Positions 8,697 to 16,064 of a stretch of DNA of 47,618 nucleotides are shown piece by piece. Each line of letters starts with the position of its first letter. The first letter of the stretch is position 1. The translations under genes were made by a program, and so were the position numbers. The stretch lies in assembly GCA_964486925.1 (NCBI GenBank), contig CAZAOY010000017.1:1-47618 (forward strand), given 5' to 3'. The notes beneath the pieces were generated by a model, which did not search any database, was not told the DNA's origin, and worked only from the letters and a program-made list of their open reading frames with translations. The stretch is from CAZAOY01 sp964486925 (GTDB lineage Bacteria; Bacillota; Clostridia; Oscillospirales; Ruminococcaceae).

Positions 8697-9023
8697 TTAG
8701 CTGTTGTGGTCTACCTGGTGGAAGCTTTTAAGGTTACCGATCTTCTTGCGGCGGGTTTCTAGAATCTGTGTTACCTCATCTAAAGAAAGGTTACGCTCTG
8801 CCATTAGTACCAACATATGGTATAAAAGATCACAGATTTCGTTAGCTAATTCTTCGTTATCCTCGTTCTTTGCGGCTATTATCATCTCAGAGCATTCCTC
8901 GCCGCACTTTTTAAGTATCTTGTCAAGCCCCTTTTCAAACAGGTAACAGGTATAAGACCCCTGCTCCATTGACTCCTTTCGCTCTAGTACAACATTATAA
9001 AGTCCCTTTATCGTATCGGTCAT
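8697..9023 (-). CDS. hisE: Phosphoribosyl-ATP pyrophosphatase
   Basis: Second step of histidine synthesis: PRATP to PRAMP plus PPi. All-alpha MazG-like fold of 108 residues, the normal length for stand-alone HisE. The metal-binding helices are present: EECSEMIIAAKN (ExxE) and ANEICDLLYHMLVLM (ExxxD). LYNVVLERKESM is the usual N-terminal segment. It is away from other his genes, between an FUSC-like gene and a sugar isomerase-like gene. Only two bases separate it from the latter, so the grouping may be purely transcriptional. Confidence 0.93.
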   Translation of the reverse strand: MTDTIKGLYNVVLERKESMEQGSYTCYLFEKGLDKILKKCGEECSEMIIAAKNEDNEELANEICDLLYHMLVLMAERNLSLDEVTQILETRRKKIGNLKSFHQVDHNS

Positions 9024-9025
9024 GA

Positions 9026-9841
9026 TTACTCTCCTAATATCTGGTTTATTAGATCTCTTGCGAGGATAACATCCTCTTGCTGTTTTGCTCCGCTTATTTC
9101 GCGTTCAATAGTAATAGCACCCTTGTAACCTAGCTTGATAAGCTTTGGAAGTAGCACCTCAAAGTTTACCGCACCCTTGCCGAGTGGGGTTTCCTCTCCT
9201 AACGAATAACCGTCTGTAGGGTATAGTCCGTCCTTTGCATGAACCCCCTTAATAAACGGTGATAGCAGGTCCAGAGAGTCTATAGGGTTACCTTTGCCGT
9301 ACATTAAAAGGTTAGCAGGGTCAAAGTTAATGCCGATATTATCATATCCAATATCCTTTATAGCACGATAAAGTGTAATCGGAGTTTCCTGTCCGGTTTC
9401 AAAGTTTAGGTTTATCCCAAGGTCTTTATACGACTGTGCTAGATACTTTGCACTTGCTATAAAGTCTACATATAGGTTATCGGTGTGATTTTCAGGTATA
9501 AAACCCATATGTGAGCAGACATCGGTAACAGATATCTGCTTTGCAAATTCAGCGTAACGGATTAGCTCCTTGATACGCTCAAAACGATAAGGGATGGGTA
9601 CAATTCCAAGGGTTGTAGGGCCGTTTTTAAAGTTCCATTCCATAGGGCCTGTCCACATTCCTACCAGTGCGGTAACCTCAAAATTTGTTTCCTTACAGCA
9701 GTTTTTTATAGCTTCTGCCGCTTCATTAGTAAATTCACTTGGCGCAATATGTAGCTGACAGCTAGTTATACCTCTGTCCACACACCATCTAAATGATTCC
9801 AATAAATTTTCTTCATATCTTAGTACAACCCCTATTTTCAT
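9026..9841 (-). CDS. Sugar phosphate isomerase/epimerase (AP endonuclease 2-like TIM barrel)
   Basis: A 271-residue TIM barrel of the xylose-isomerase-like superfamily. Visible elements: VTDVCSHMGFIPEN (His near the metal site), LNFETGQETP (metal-binding Glu), GINFDPANLLMYGKGNP (Asp), KGVHAKDGLYP (His) and AITIEREISG (Glu), the usual metal ligands of the family. It probably isomerises or epimerises a sugar or inositol derivative; the substrate is not determined. It is transcribed with hisE and possibly with the coiled-coil gene upstream (20-base gap). Confidence 0.85.
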   Translation of the reverse strand: MKIGVVLRYEENLLESFRWCVDRGITSCQLHIAPSEFTNEAAEAIKNCCKETNFEVTALVGMWTGPMEWNFKNGPTTLGIVPIPYRFERIKELIRYAEFAKQISVTDVCSHMGFIPENHTDNLYVDFIASAKYLAQSYKDLGINLNFETGQETPITLYRAIKDIGYDNIGINFDPANLLMYGKGNPIDSLDLLSPFIKGVHAKDGLYPTDGYSLGEETPLGKGAVNFEVLLPKLIKLGYKGAITIEREISGAKQQEDVILARDLINQILGE

Positions 9842-9861
9842 AAATTTCTCCCCTTAATATA

Positions 9862-10538
9862 TTAACTAATTATTGTCATATTACGTAAAGCTTGTATCTG
9901 TACTGTGTGTTCTCTTACTACCCCATTTAAGGTAGAGATGTCAGCAGCATGCTCATCTACAACAGCAAGCTTACGGTCGTACTTCATAACACTAACCCTG
10001 TTTTCATATAGTATCTGTAGCTTCGGAGCAAAGTCGTTTTCAATAGTAAGGGAGAGGTTATTATGACTATGTGAAAGTCTATCCAACTTATCTTCAACCT
10101 TGTTCAACTTATCTTCAACAATTTCTAAATTATCAGAAAGTCTGTCTACGTTATCAGTTAGCCTGTTCACCTTGGTGGTAAGCATTTCAACGTCTTTAGT
10201 AATAATGACTACGTCGGAGGTAAGCTTAGCTTGTCCTTTGGAAAGTCTTTGTACGTCGGAAGTAAGCTTAGCTTGTCCTTNNNNNNNNNNNNNNNNNNNN
10301 NNNNNNNNNNNNNNNNNNNNNNNNNNNNNNNNNNNNNNNNNNNNNNNNNNNNNNNNNNNNNNNNNNNNNNNNNNNNNNNNGTAAGCTTAGCTTGTCCTTC
10401 GGAAAGTCGTTCTACCTCGGCAGTAAGCTTAGTAACATGATTGGTTAGTTTATTTTGTCCTTCGTATAGCACAGTGATGTCGGTTTTAATTCCTTTGACT
10501 TCGCTTAATATAAGCGAAAGCATCTCATTAGTTTCCAT
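9862..10538 (-). CDS. Coiled-coil protein with 14-residue repeats, interrupted by assembly gap
   Basis: Two coding pieces belong to one gene. The N-terminal piece (10538-10381, 52 residues from METNEMLSLI) ends in KLTAEVERLSEGQAKL. The C-terminal piece (10280-9862) reads GQAKLTSDVQRLSKGQAKL and continues as a long amphipathic coiled coil (VDRLSDNLEIVEDKLNKVED) to a stop at 9862. Both sides of the N run carry the same 14-residue unit (KLTxxVxRLSxGQA, two heptads), so the missing part is more of that repeat. The frame differs across the 100 N only because the gap length is a placeholder. SD AAGGAG precedes ATG 10538. Function unknown; it resembles small cytoplasmic coiled-coil proteins with no catalytic domain. 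Confidence 0.75.
10221..10433. repeat. 42-bp tandem repeat spanning the assembly gap
   Basis: The word TAAGCTTAGCTTGTCCTT occurs at 10221-10238 and 10263-10280 (period 42) and again at 10382-10399 right after the N run. A diverged copy (TAAGCTTAGTAAC) follows at 10424. The unit encodes 14 residues of coiled coil on the minus strand. Confidence 0.85.
10281..10380. other. Assembly gap (100 N)
   Basis: Exactly 100 N, a conventional unknown-length placeholder. The flanking 42-bp repeats imply a true length of 23 + 42n bases if the array is regular, which would restore the reading frame. Confidence 0.97.
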
Positions 10539-10639
10539 AATAACTCCTTATCTCTGCTTTGGGTATGGGTGGTGGAAGTGTAACTGCCTAATCTGTTTTT
10601 CTATGTAATCAGAAATATGTACAATTTGTGAGTACACTA

Positions 10640-10668
10640 ATTATACCACAACCCTAAAGTAAAATCAA
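10640..10668 (-). promoter_or_regulatory. Promoter of the coiled-coil/hisE group
   Basis: Minus-strand -35 TTGATT (10668-10663) and -10 TATAAT (10645-10640), 17-base spacer, about 100 bases upstream of the coiled-coil gene start. Confidence 0.65.
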
Positions 10669-10687
10669 GACCAATTATTATCCTTTT

Positions 10688-12193
10688 TTACTGCATATTA
10701 ACTGCACTTATAAATGCTAGAAATCCCTCATTGCCTTGTGGAGTATCCTTAAATACACCGCAGTTATCAAGTATCCGTGAGAATACAATCCCTACCATCT
10801 GTTTTACATATTCAAGGGGTTGTTCGCTTTCTTTGTAGTAAACCTTAAGCTGTGAGTAGAAGAAGTAGTGGTGGCTCATAGCTTGATTTGTAAATAGCTC
10901 CTGCTCCTTCTTTGGGTCGGATAACGCTTCTGATAGTATGTTAAGCTCGGACTTTAATCGTGAAGGTAGGATAGCAAGTCCCATCGCTTCGATTAAACCG
11001 ATGTTTTCCTTCTTTATATTATGATAACGGTCGTGTGGGTGGAAGATTCCTAGCGGATGTTCCTTAGTGGTGCGGTTGTTACGTAGGATTAGATCAAGCT
11101 CGTAGTTGCCATCTCTATAACGTGCGATAGGGGTTATGGTGTTGTGCGGGGTATCCTCTGTATATGCAATTATCTCGTTTGATTCATCGGAGTATCCTCG
11201 CCATGTAGTTAAAATTTTATCCGCTAGTGATACAAGACGGTCGATATCGGTGCCCTTTATCCTTATGGTCGAGAGCGCCCAGTCTACAATACACCCCGAG
11301 ATATCCTCATATCCGCTAAAGGTTAGCTCCTGCCTAGCGTTGCATAGCGCCATAGGGAAGTCGTAGTTACCCCCTTGAAAATGGTCGTGGGTTAGGATCG
11401 ACCCGCCAACGATAGGAAGGTCAGCATTCGACCCGATAAAATAGTGAGGAAACTGCTCTACAAATGAGAGTAGGTGCTTAAAGGTCTGCTTTTCTATCTT
11501 CATAGGGACGTGCTCTTTGTTTAGAATAATGCAGTGCTCGTTGTAGTATACATAGGGGGAATACTGCATGTAAAAGTCGGTGTTATCCAGCTTAATTGGG
11601 ACTATCCTGTGGTTTGACCTTGCAGGGCGTAAAACATCCCCCTCAAACCCCTCGTTCTCGGCGCAGATTAAGCATTTTGGATATCCCGCCGCTACAGCAT
11701 TCTTTGCCGCGGCTATATCCTTTGGATCTTTTTCGGGTTTTGATAGGTTTATGGTTATACCTATCTGCCCGTATTTTGTGTCAACCGTCCATTTTATATC
11801 ACGTTTTATACGGTTCGTCATTATATAGTTTGTAGCTTTAGAGAGGTTGTAGTAGTAGTCGGTGGCTAGTGATTTGGATTGATTGTAAAGCTTATTAAAC
11901 TTTTCGATAATCTGTGAAGGAAAGGGGGTAAAGCAGTTCATGATATCTGCCGCTAGGATATCCCTATAGGTTGTGGTGTTCTGGACTAAAATGTCGTTTT
12001 GGGCGGCATAGTCTATGATATCATCTAACAAAGCTTCGATGTTTTCGTGCTTTGTATAATCTGTGCATAGCGTAAAATCACCGAGCTTTAGAAGGTTAAG
12101 CAGGCGGTTTGTGCAGTAAACTCTATCAAGATTATCTATTAACTGGTTTGCTATAGCATAATCCCCAAGTTCAGATATTAGTCGGTTAATCAA
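10688..12193 (-). CDS. galT: UDP-glucose--hexose-1-phosphate uridylyltransferase, class II
   Basis: Leloir enzyme exchanging UMP between UDP-glucose and galactose-1-phosphate. Its 501 residues match the Firmicutes class II GalT, distinct from the roughly 350-residue class I. The HIT-like active-site region reads SILTHDHFQGGNYDFPM, and GIFHPHDRYHNIKKENIGLI is a typical C-terminal block. TTG 12193 is chosen because AGGGGG lies 7 bases upstream and no ATG is near. It starts 11 bases after the hexosamine-kinase-like gene, so the two are cotranscribed. In that company it may also act on GalNAc- or GlcNAc-1-phosphate, as LnpC does in bifidobacteria (inference). Confidence 0.93.
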   Translation of the reverse strand: MINRLISELGDYAIANQLIDNLDRVYCTNRLLNLLKLGDFTLCTDYTKHENIEALLDDIIDYAAQNDILVQNTTTYRDILAADIMNCFTPFPSQIIEKFNKLYNQSKSLATDYYYNLSKATNYIMTNRIKRDIKWTVDTKYGQIGITINLSKPEKDPKDIAAAKNAVAAGYPKCLICAENEGFEGDVLRPARSNHRIVPIKLDNTDFYMQYSPYVYYNEHCIILNKEHVPMKIEKQTFKHLLSFVEQFPHYFIGSNADLPIVGGSILTHDHFQGGNYDFPMALCNARQELTFSGYEDISGCIVDWALSTIRIKGTDIDRLVSLADKILTTWRGYSDESNEIIAYTEDTPHNTITPIARYRDGNYELDLILRNNRTTKEHPLGIFHPHDRYHNIKKENIGLIEAMGLAILPSRLKSELNILSEALSDPKKEQELFTNQAMSHHYFFYSQLKVYYKESEQPLEYVKQMVGIVFSRILDNCGVFKDTPQGNEGFLAFISAVNMQ

Positions 12194-12204
12194 ATTTATA
12201 CCCC

Positions 12205-13332
12205 CTATATATTTTCAATTAGGTTAGCAATAATCTGGTTCATGCTATCCCATTTTTGTTCCATATCGGATACAAGCTTAAACTGTGTCCTAGCCCTATC
12301 AAGGTTATGACCGTCACGGTGCACCTTAAAGTAGACATCCCCCGAAAGGTGGTCGGTTAGAAAACGCATACCGCATTCTAGGGTCATTAGCTTTGCCCCC
12401 ATAGTCAGCATTAAAAGCTCCTGCTTAGTAAGTGCATTTCCAGCTGATTTTATAAATCCTTTTGAAAACATCTCAAATAGCTCTAGGTCAACCCAAATTT
12501 TATCAAGCTGGACCTCATCCTCCGCACCTGTGCTAGCTCCAAAGCGGATTGAATCCCCAAAGTCATACACCGATAACCCAGGCATTACGGTATCAAGGTC
12601 GATAACGCAGATACACTTTCCTGAATTAACGTCAATTAAAACGTTGTTAAGCTTTGTATCATTATGGGTAACACGAAGCGGAAGCTCACCACGCTCTAGC
12701 ATATCCACCAGTATAGCGGTATCTTCCTTTCTGGCCTTTGCAAACTCGATCTCCGCCTGTACATCCTTAGCACGACCGCAGACATCCGCTTGTACAGCCT
12801 TCATAAGATTATCGTAGCGGACTTTAGTATTGTGGAAATCTTTAATGGTTTCATTTAAAGTATCGGCAGGGTAGTCAGCAAGCACCCTTTGAAACTTACC
12901 GAACGCACGACCTGAGTTGTAAAAATCACGTGGATTTTCGATTAACTGTAGGGTAATGGTATCCTCTACAAAATCGTAGCACCGCCAGAATCCCGCTTCA
13001 TCGTCCTCGTAAAAGTTATTCCCATCCTTAGTCTTAACTACATTTAGGGTCTCGCGTTCAGGGTCGCCGCCTTGTTTTTTTATGTACTCCTTAAGATAGG
13101 TGGTAACACCTACAATGTTGTCCATTAGTGCATATGGATCTTTAAACACGTCGGTGTTTATCCTTTGGAAGATATATCTTTTACGTCCCGAACCGTCGTC
13201 AGGCTGATAGGTAGCGATAAAGGTTTCGTTAATATGTCCGCTTCCGTAGGGCAGCGCCTCTATAAACTCATGTTTAGTATCAAATGCGTTTATAACCCTC
13301 TTTACTATCTGCTTGCTAATCTCTTTCTTCAT
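12205..13332 (-). CDS. N-acetylhexosamine 1-kinase-like phosphotransferase (NahK/LnpB-like)
   Basis: Aminoglycoside-phosphotransferase (APH) fold kinase. The catalytic loop LRVTHNDTKLNNVLID and the metal-binding CVIDLDTVMPGLSVYDFGD are those of the NahK group, which phosphorylates GalNAc/GlcNAc at C1. ATG 13332 gives 375 residues, close to the roughly 360 of NahK. A longer reading from GTG 13407 adds a tail that looks like translated leader. GGAG at 13349-13346 is 13 bases away, a long spacing. Adjacent galT, a nucleotidyltransferase and galE match a hexosamine/galactose salvage route. Homoserine-kinase-like or choline-kinase-like roles are less likely given the context. Confidence 0.82.
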   Translation of the reverse strand: MKKEISKQIVKRVINAFDTKHEFIEALPYGSGHINETFIATYQPDDGSGRKRYIFQRINTDVFKDPYALMDNIVGVTTYLKEYIKKQGGDPERETLNVVKTKDGNNFYEDDEAGFWRCYDFVEDTITLQLIENPRDFYNSGRAFGKFQRVLADYPADTLNETIKDFHNTKVRYDNLMKAVQADVCGRAKDVQAEIEFAKARKEDTAILVDMLERGELPLRVTHNDTKLNNVLIDVNSGKCICVIDLDTVMPGLSVYDFGDSIRFGASTGAEDEVQLDKIWVDLELFEMFSKGFIKSAGNALTKQELLMLTMGAKLMTLECGMRFLTDHLSGDVYFKVHRDGHNLDRARTQFKLVSDMEQKWDSMNQIIANLIENI

Positions 13333-13412
13333 AAAAATACCATTTCTCCGCCAAAAAAATTTTCGCAAGTTAACTTCATCTACGGCGGGTAGATAAGTTT
13401 TACACAAGGCTT

Positions 13413-13597
13413 TATAGGCTGTATCAAAACACAGCTAACATACATTTCTTATTACACATTGTTGTAGATTAATAATTAAGTTACAACATATAGTATTGAA
13501 AACATTGTATGCGTAGAAACCAAATTCGTTACGGAAATAGCTATAATTTCAATTTCCAACCTCGACTTAGTTTATCTGTATCTTGTTACAGCCTATA
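13413..13597. repeat. Intergenic segment bounded by 14-bp inverted repeats
   Basis: TATAGGCTGTATCA at 13413-13426 and its reverse complement with one mismatch at 13584-13597 bound a non-coding 185-base segment. It contains a second inverted repeat (TGTTGTA 13460-13466, TACAACA 13482-13488). It could be a small MITE-like insertion or the operator/leader region of the kinase gene. Confidence 0.35.
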
Positions 13598-13608
13598 TAA
13601 TTTTATCA

Positions 13609-14535
13609 TTACTTTGCTTGCCAAAGCTTATCTGGATATGCTCCACTTGCCTTTAGCTCTCTGATAGCGGCAACAACCTGTGGTTTATCCTCTTTATGGG
13701 TAACACCATGCCATCTGTCTGTAGACTCCATAACCTTAACGGTAGCTTTACCCTTTTTAATTAATACATCTACCTCTTTTGGTACAAAGAACTCGCCCTT
13801 AAGCGGATTTGTCTTAAGTATCTCCTCTAAAAAGACAGGAAAACGTTCCTTTAATTCTTTAACGTAGCTTTGGGTAAATCCCCAGAAGTTCATCGATACA
13901 ATACACGGCAGAGGTAGGGTTACAAAGCTTTCGCCGTTATCTTCGCTGTACTCTATCTTATCGCCATGCTTTTCAATCTGTGTACGTTCGGTAATCTCGG
14001 TTAGATAACCGTTAGAAACCTCACATATACCTCTTGCTACATGACCGTTGTCGGTAACGGTGTTTTCAAGATGGTATGCTATAACTGCATAGTTATATGT
14101 GCTTGTATCCTCAACGGTAGATAAAAACTCATAGATCTTCTTAAATCCATCCTTGCCGTAGTAGTCGTCAGCGTTTATTACTGCAAAAGGTGCGTCGATG
14201 TACTGCTCACAGCATAACACCGCATGTGCAGTACCCCATGGTTTTACCCTGTCCTTTGGAACGGTAAAGGGAGCGGGGATGTTATCTAGATCCTGAAATG
14301 CATATGAAACAGAGATGTTCGATGGTATCTTATCTCCTATAATGGATTTTACATCCTCGTAGATCTCCCGCTTAATTAGGAATACAATCCGTTCAAATCC
14401 CGCCTCTATAGCATCGAATACCGAGAAATCAATGATAATCTCTCCGTTATCTCCGATAGGGTCAATCTGCTTTAGTCCACCGTATCGGCTTCCCATTCCC
14501 GCCGCTAAAATTACAAGTATTGGTTTGTTGTTCAT
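13609..14535 (-). CDS. NTP-transferase family sugar nucleotidyltransferase
   Basis: A 308-residue protein with the nucleotidyltransferase signature AAGMGSRYGGLKQ (residues about 11-23), a PWGTAHAVL nucleotide-binding segment and an INADDYYG metal-binding Asp pair. This architecture makes NDP-sugars from sugar-1-phosphates. With the NahK-like kinase, galT and galE it is plausibly the UTP:GlcNAc/GalNAc-1-P or glucose-1-P uridylyltransferase step. The exact substrate is inferred and it is not a classic GalU. It is separated from the kinase gene by 276 bases and may have its own transcript end. Confidence 0.8.
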   Translation of the reverse strand: MNNKPILVILAAGMGSRYGGLKQIDPIGDNGEIIIDFSVFDAIEAGFERIVFLIKREIYEDVKSIIGDKIPSNISVSYAFQDLDNIPAPFTVPKDRVKPWGTAHAVLCCEQYIDAPFAVINADDYYGKDGFKKIYEFLSTVEDTSTYNYAVIAYHLENTVTDNGHVARGICEVSNGYLTEITERTQIEKHGDKIEYSEDNGESFVTLPLPCIVSMNFWGFTQSYVKELKERFPVFLEEILKTNPLKGEFFVPKEVDVLIKKGKATVKVMESTDRWHGVTHKEDKPQVVAAIRELKASGAYPDKLWQAK

Positions 14536-14586
14536 TATAAGCTACTCCTTTAAAGTGTGTTTAAGGTAGACATAAACTAGTAAATC

Positions 14587-14655
14587 AGATACTGCGCTAG
14601 ACTACTCCGCATACAGCCAGTACTGTTGCTAGCGGAGTAATACAGTGCAATATCT
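14587..14655. repeat. Imperfect 24-bp inverted repeat upstream of the nucleotidyltransferase gene
   Basis: Arms 14587-14610 and 14632-14655 pair at 19 of 24 positions, with a perfect inner TACTCCGC/GCGGAGTA. It lies between galE and the nucleotidyltransferase gene, where it could fold in the intercistronic RNA. No T-run follows, so an ordinary terminator is not clear. Confidence 0.5.
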
Positions 14656-14687
14656 GTTAAGCTATCCACCTGTTAATTGTTAAGTTG

Positions 14688-14740
14688 TTAATTGGGCAAC
14701 AAAATATTGTGCACTACTGCTTTAGCGATTGCCCAATTAA
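14688..14740 (-). terminator. 12-bp inverted repeat at the end of galE
   Basis: TTAATTGGGCAA (14688-14699) and TTGCCCAATTAA (14729-14740) are perfect complements, 29-base loop, starting at the galE stop codon. There is no clear T-tract in the minus direction, so it may be an attenuating or mRNA-stabilising hairpin rather than a full terminator. Confidence 0.45.
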
Positions 14741-15753
14741 TCGATGTTATATCCGTTTGGATTTTTGGACTGCCAGTTCCATGAATCCTGTAACATATCA
14801 TCCAGTGATCTTTCTGCCTTCCAGCCAAGCTCGGTTGCCGCCTTTTTAGGGTCAGCATAACATTCGGCTATGTCACCGGGTCTGCGCTCTGTAATCCTAT
14901 ACTTAATCGGTTTTCCGCAGGCTTTTTCAAAGGATTTTATCATATCCAGTACCGAGTATCCAACCCCTGTGCCAAGGTTATATACCACCACACCAGGGTT
15001 TTGTTCTAGCTTTTTAAGCGCGGCGATATGTCCGCAGGCTAGGTCTAATACATGGATATAGTCCCTAACCCCTGTACCGTCAGCTGTATCATAATCATCC
15101 CCATAAACCGGAATGCTTTCTAGCTTTCCTACCGCAACTTGTGAGATATACGGAACAAGGTTGTTTGGTATACCCGCCGGGTCCTCTCCGATTAGTCCGC
15201 TTTGATGTGCGCCTACAGGATTAAAGTAACGAAGTATCGCTATATTTATTGTAGGGTCAGCGTGGGCTATATCCTTTAGGATACCTTCAATCATCAGCTT
15301 TGTAGCACCATATGGGTTTGTGGTGGATAGCGGGAAGTCCTCTAGGATTGGCACTGTATGCGGATCACCATATACCGTTGCCGAGGAGCTGAATACAAAG
15401 TTTTTAACGTTATACTCCTGCATAACCTCTAGTAGAGTTATGGTTGAAAATAGGTTGTTTTGGTAGTATCTAAGTGGTTGTCTAACCGATTCTCCTACCG
15501 CCTTAAGCCCCGCAAAGTGGATAACCCCTTCAATCTTGTTTTCGGTAAAAATTCTTTCAAGCGCCGCCTTATCCATTACATCCTCTTGATAGAAGGTAAA
15601 GTCCTTGCCGGTTATGGTTTTAAGTCGTTTAAGCACCTCTTTTTTGCTGTTAACTAGGTTGTCGATAATCACAACCTCATACCCTGCTTTATCAAGCTCA
15701 ATACAGGTATGACTTCCAATATATCCTGTACCACCTGTTACTAAAATAGCCAT
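14737..15753 (-). CDS. galE: UDP-glucose 4-epimerase
   Basis: Interconverts UDP-glucose and UDP-galactose (often also the N-acetyl forms) with bound NAD. Extended SDR of 338 residues, standard length. The N-terminal dinucleotide motif is VTGGTGYIGSHTC, the catalytic Ser/Tyr/Lys are in FSSSATVYGDP and NPYGATKLM, and AILRYFNPVGAH and ERRPGDIAECYADP are typical family blocks. ATG 15753 is chosen because GGAG at 15762-15759 is 5 bases upstream; the longer frame from 15792 lacks an SD. First gene of the minus-strand sugar cluster. Confidence 0.95.
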   Translation of the reverse strand: MAILVTGGTGYIGSHTCIELDKAGYEVVIIDNLVNSKKEVLKRLKTITGKDFTFYQEDVMDKAALERIFTENKIEGVIHFAGLKAVGESVRQPLRYYQNNLFSTITLLEVMQEYNVKNFVFSSSATVYGDPHTVPILEDFPLSTTNPYGATKLMIEGILKDIAHADPTINIAILRYFNPVGAHQSGLIGEDPAGIPNNLVPYISQVAVGKLESIPVYGDDYDTADGTGVRDYIHVLDLACGHIAALKKLEQNPGVVVYNLGTGVGYSVLDMIKSFEKACGKPIKYRITERRPGDIAECYADPKKAATELGWKAERSLDDMLQDSWNWQSKNPNGYNID

Positions 15754-15789
15754 AAATACTCCATTTCTGTGCTGAATATTACACAGCAC

Positions 15790-15809
15790 CAACGCTTATA
15801 AAAGCGTTG
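15790..15809 (-). promoter_or_regulatory. 5' UTR hairpin of galE
   Basis: A perfect 8-bp stem CAACGCTT/AAGCGTTG with a 4-base loop, between the galE promoter and SD. Possibly mRNA-stabilising; no riboswitch family recognised. Confidence 0.45.
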
Positions 15810-15866
15810 TTTAACGTATTAGTAATAATATTAAAGCAAGTTATGCATAACCCTTTCGCTAATATT

Positions 15867-15895
15867 ATTCTACCATATATTTATGCATTTGTAAA
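15867..15895 (-). promoter_or_regulatory. Promoter of galE
   Basis: Minus-strand TTTACA (15895-15890) and TAGAAT (15872-15867), 17-base spacer. In the 15754-16064 intergenic region I found no convincing spoIIP promoter. It may be a sporulation-sigma promoter with weak visible motifs. Confidence 0.62.
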
Positions 15896-16064
15896 GTGTC
15901 TGCGGACAAAAAAGCGGGTCTTTATGTTGAAAGAAATTGTATGTATGTTGAATGAGAATATAACCATGGTGTGGTGAATAGACTTATAATGGATGATAGT
16001 GGAATGCCTATTGCATGCGACCATGCGGGTGTTGCATAACTTTAAAAAGATAGGAGAAGATATT

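Noticed and set aside
10209..10280. C-terminal tail KDKLSLLPTYKDF as the end of the coiled-coil protein
   Set aside because: Out-of-frame reading of the 42-bp repeat caused by the placeholder gap length.
13333..13407. Longer N-terminus of the hexosamine kinase from GTG 13407
   Set aside because: No SD at that start, and the added residues look like leader sequence; ATG 13332 matches family length.
15954..15975. ATAACCATGG as a fourth (inverted) copy of the intercistronic repeat
   Set aside because: Only about 10 bases match and the other conserved block is missing.
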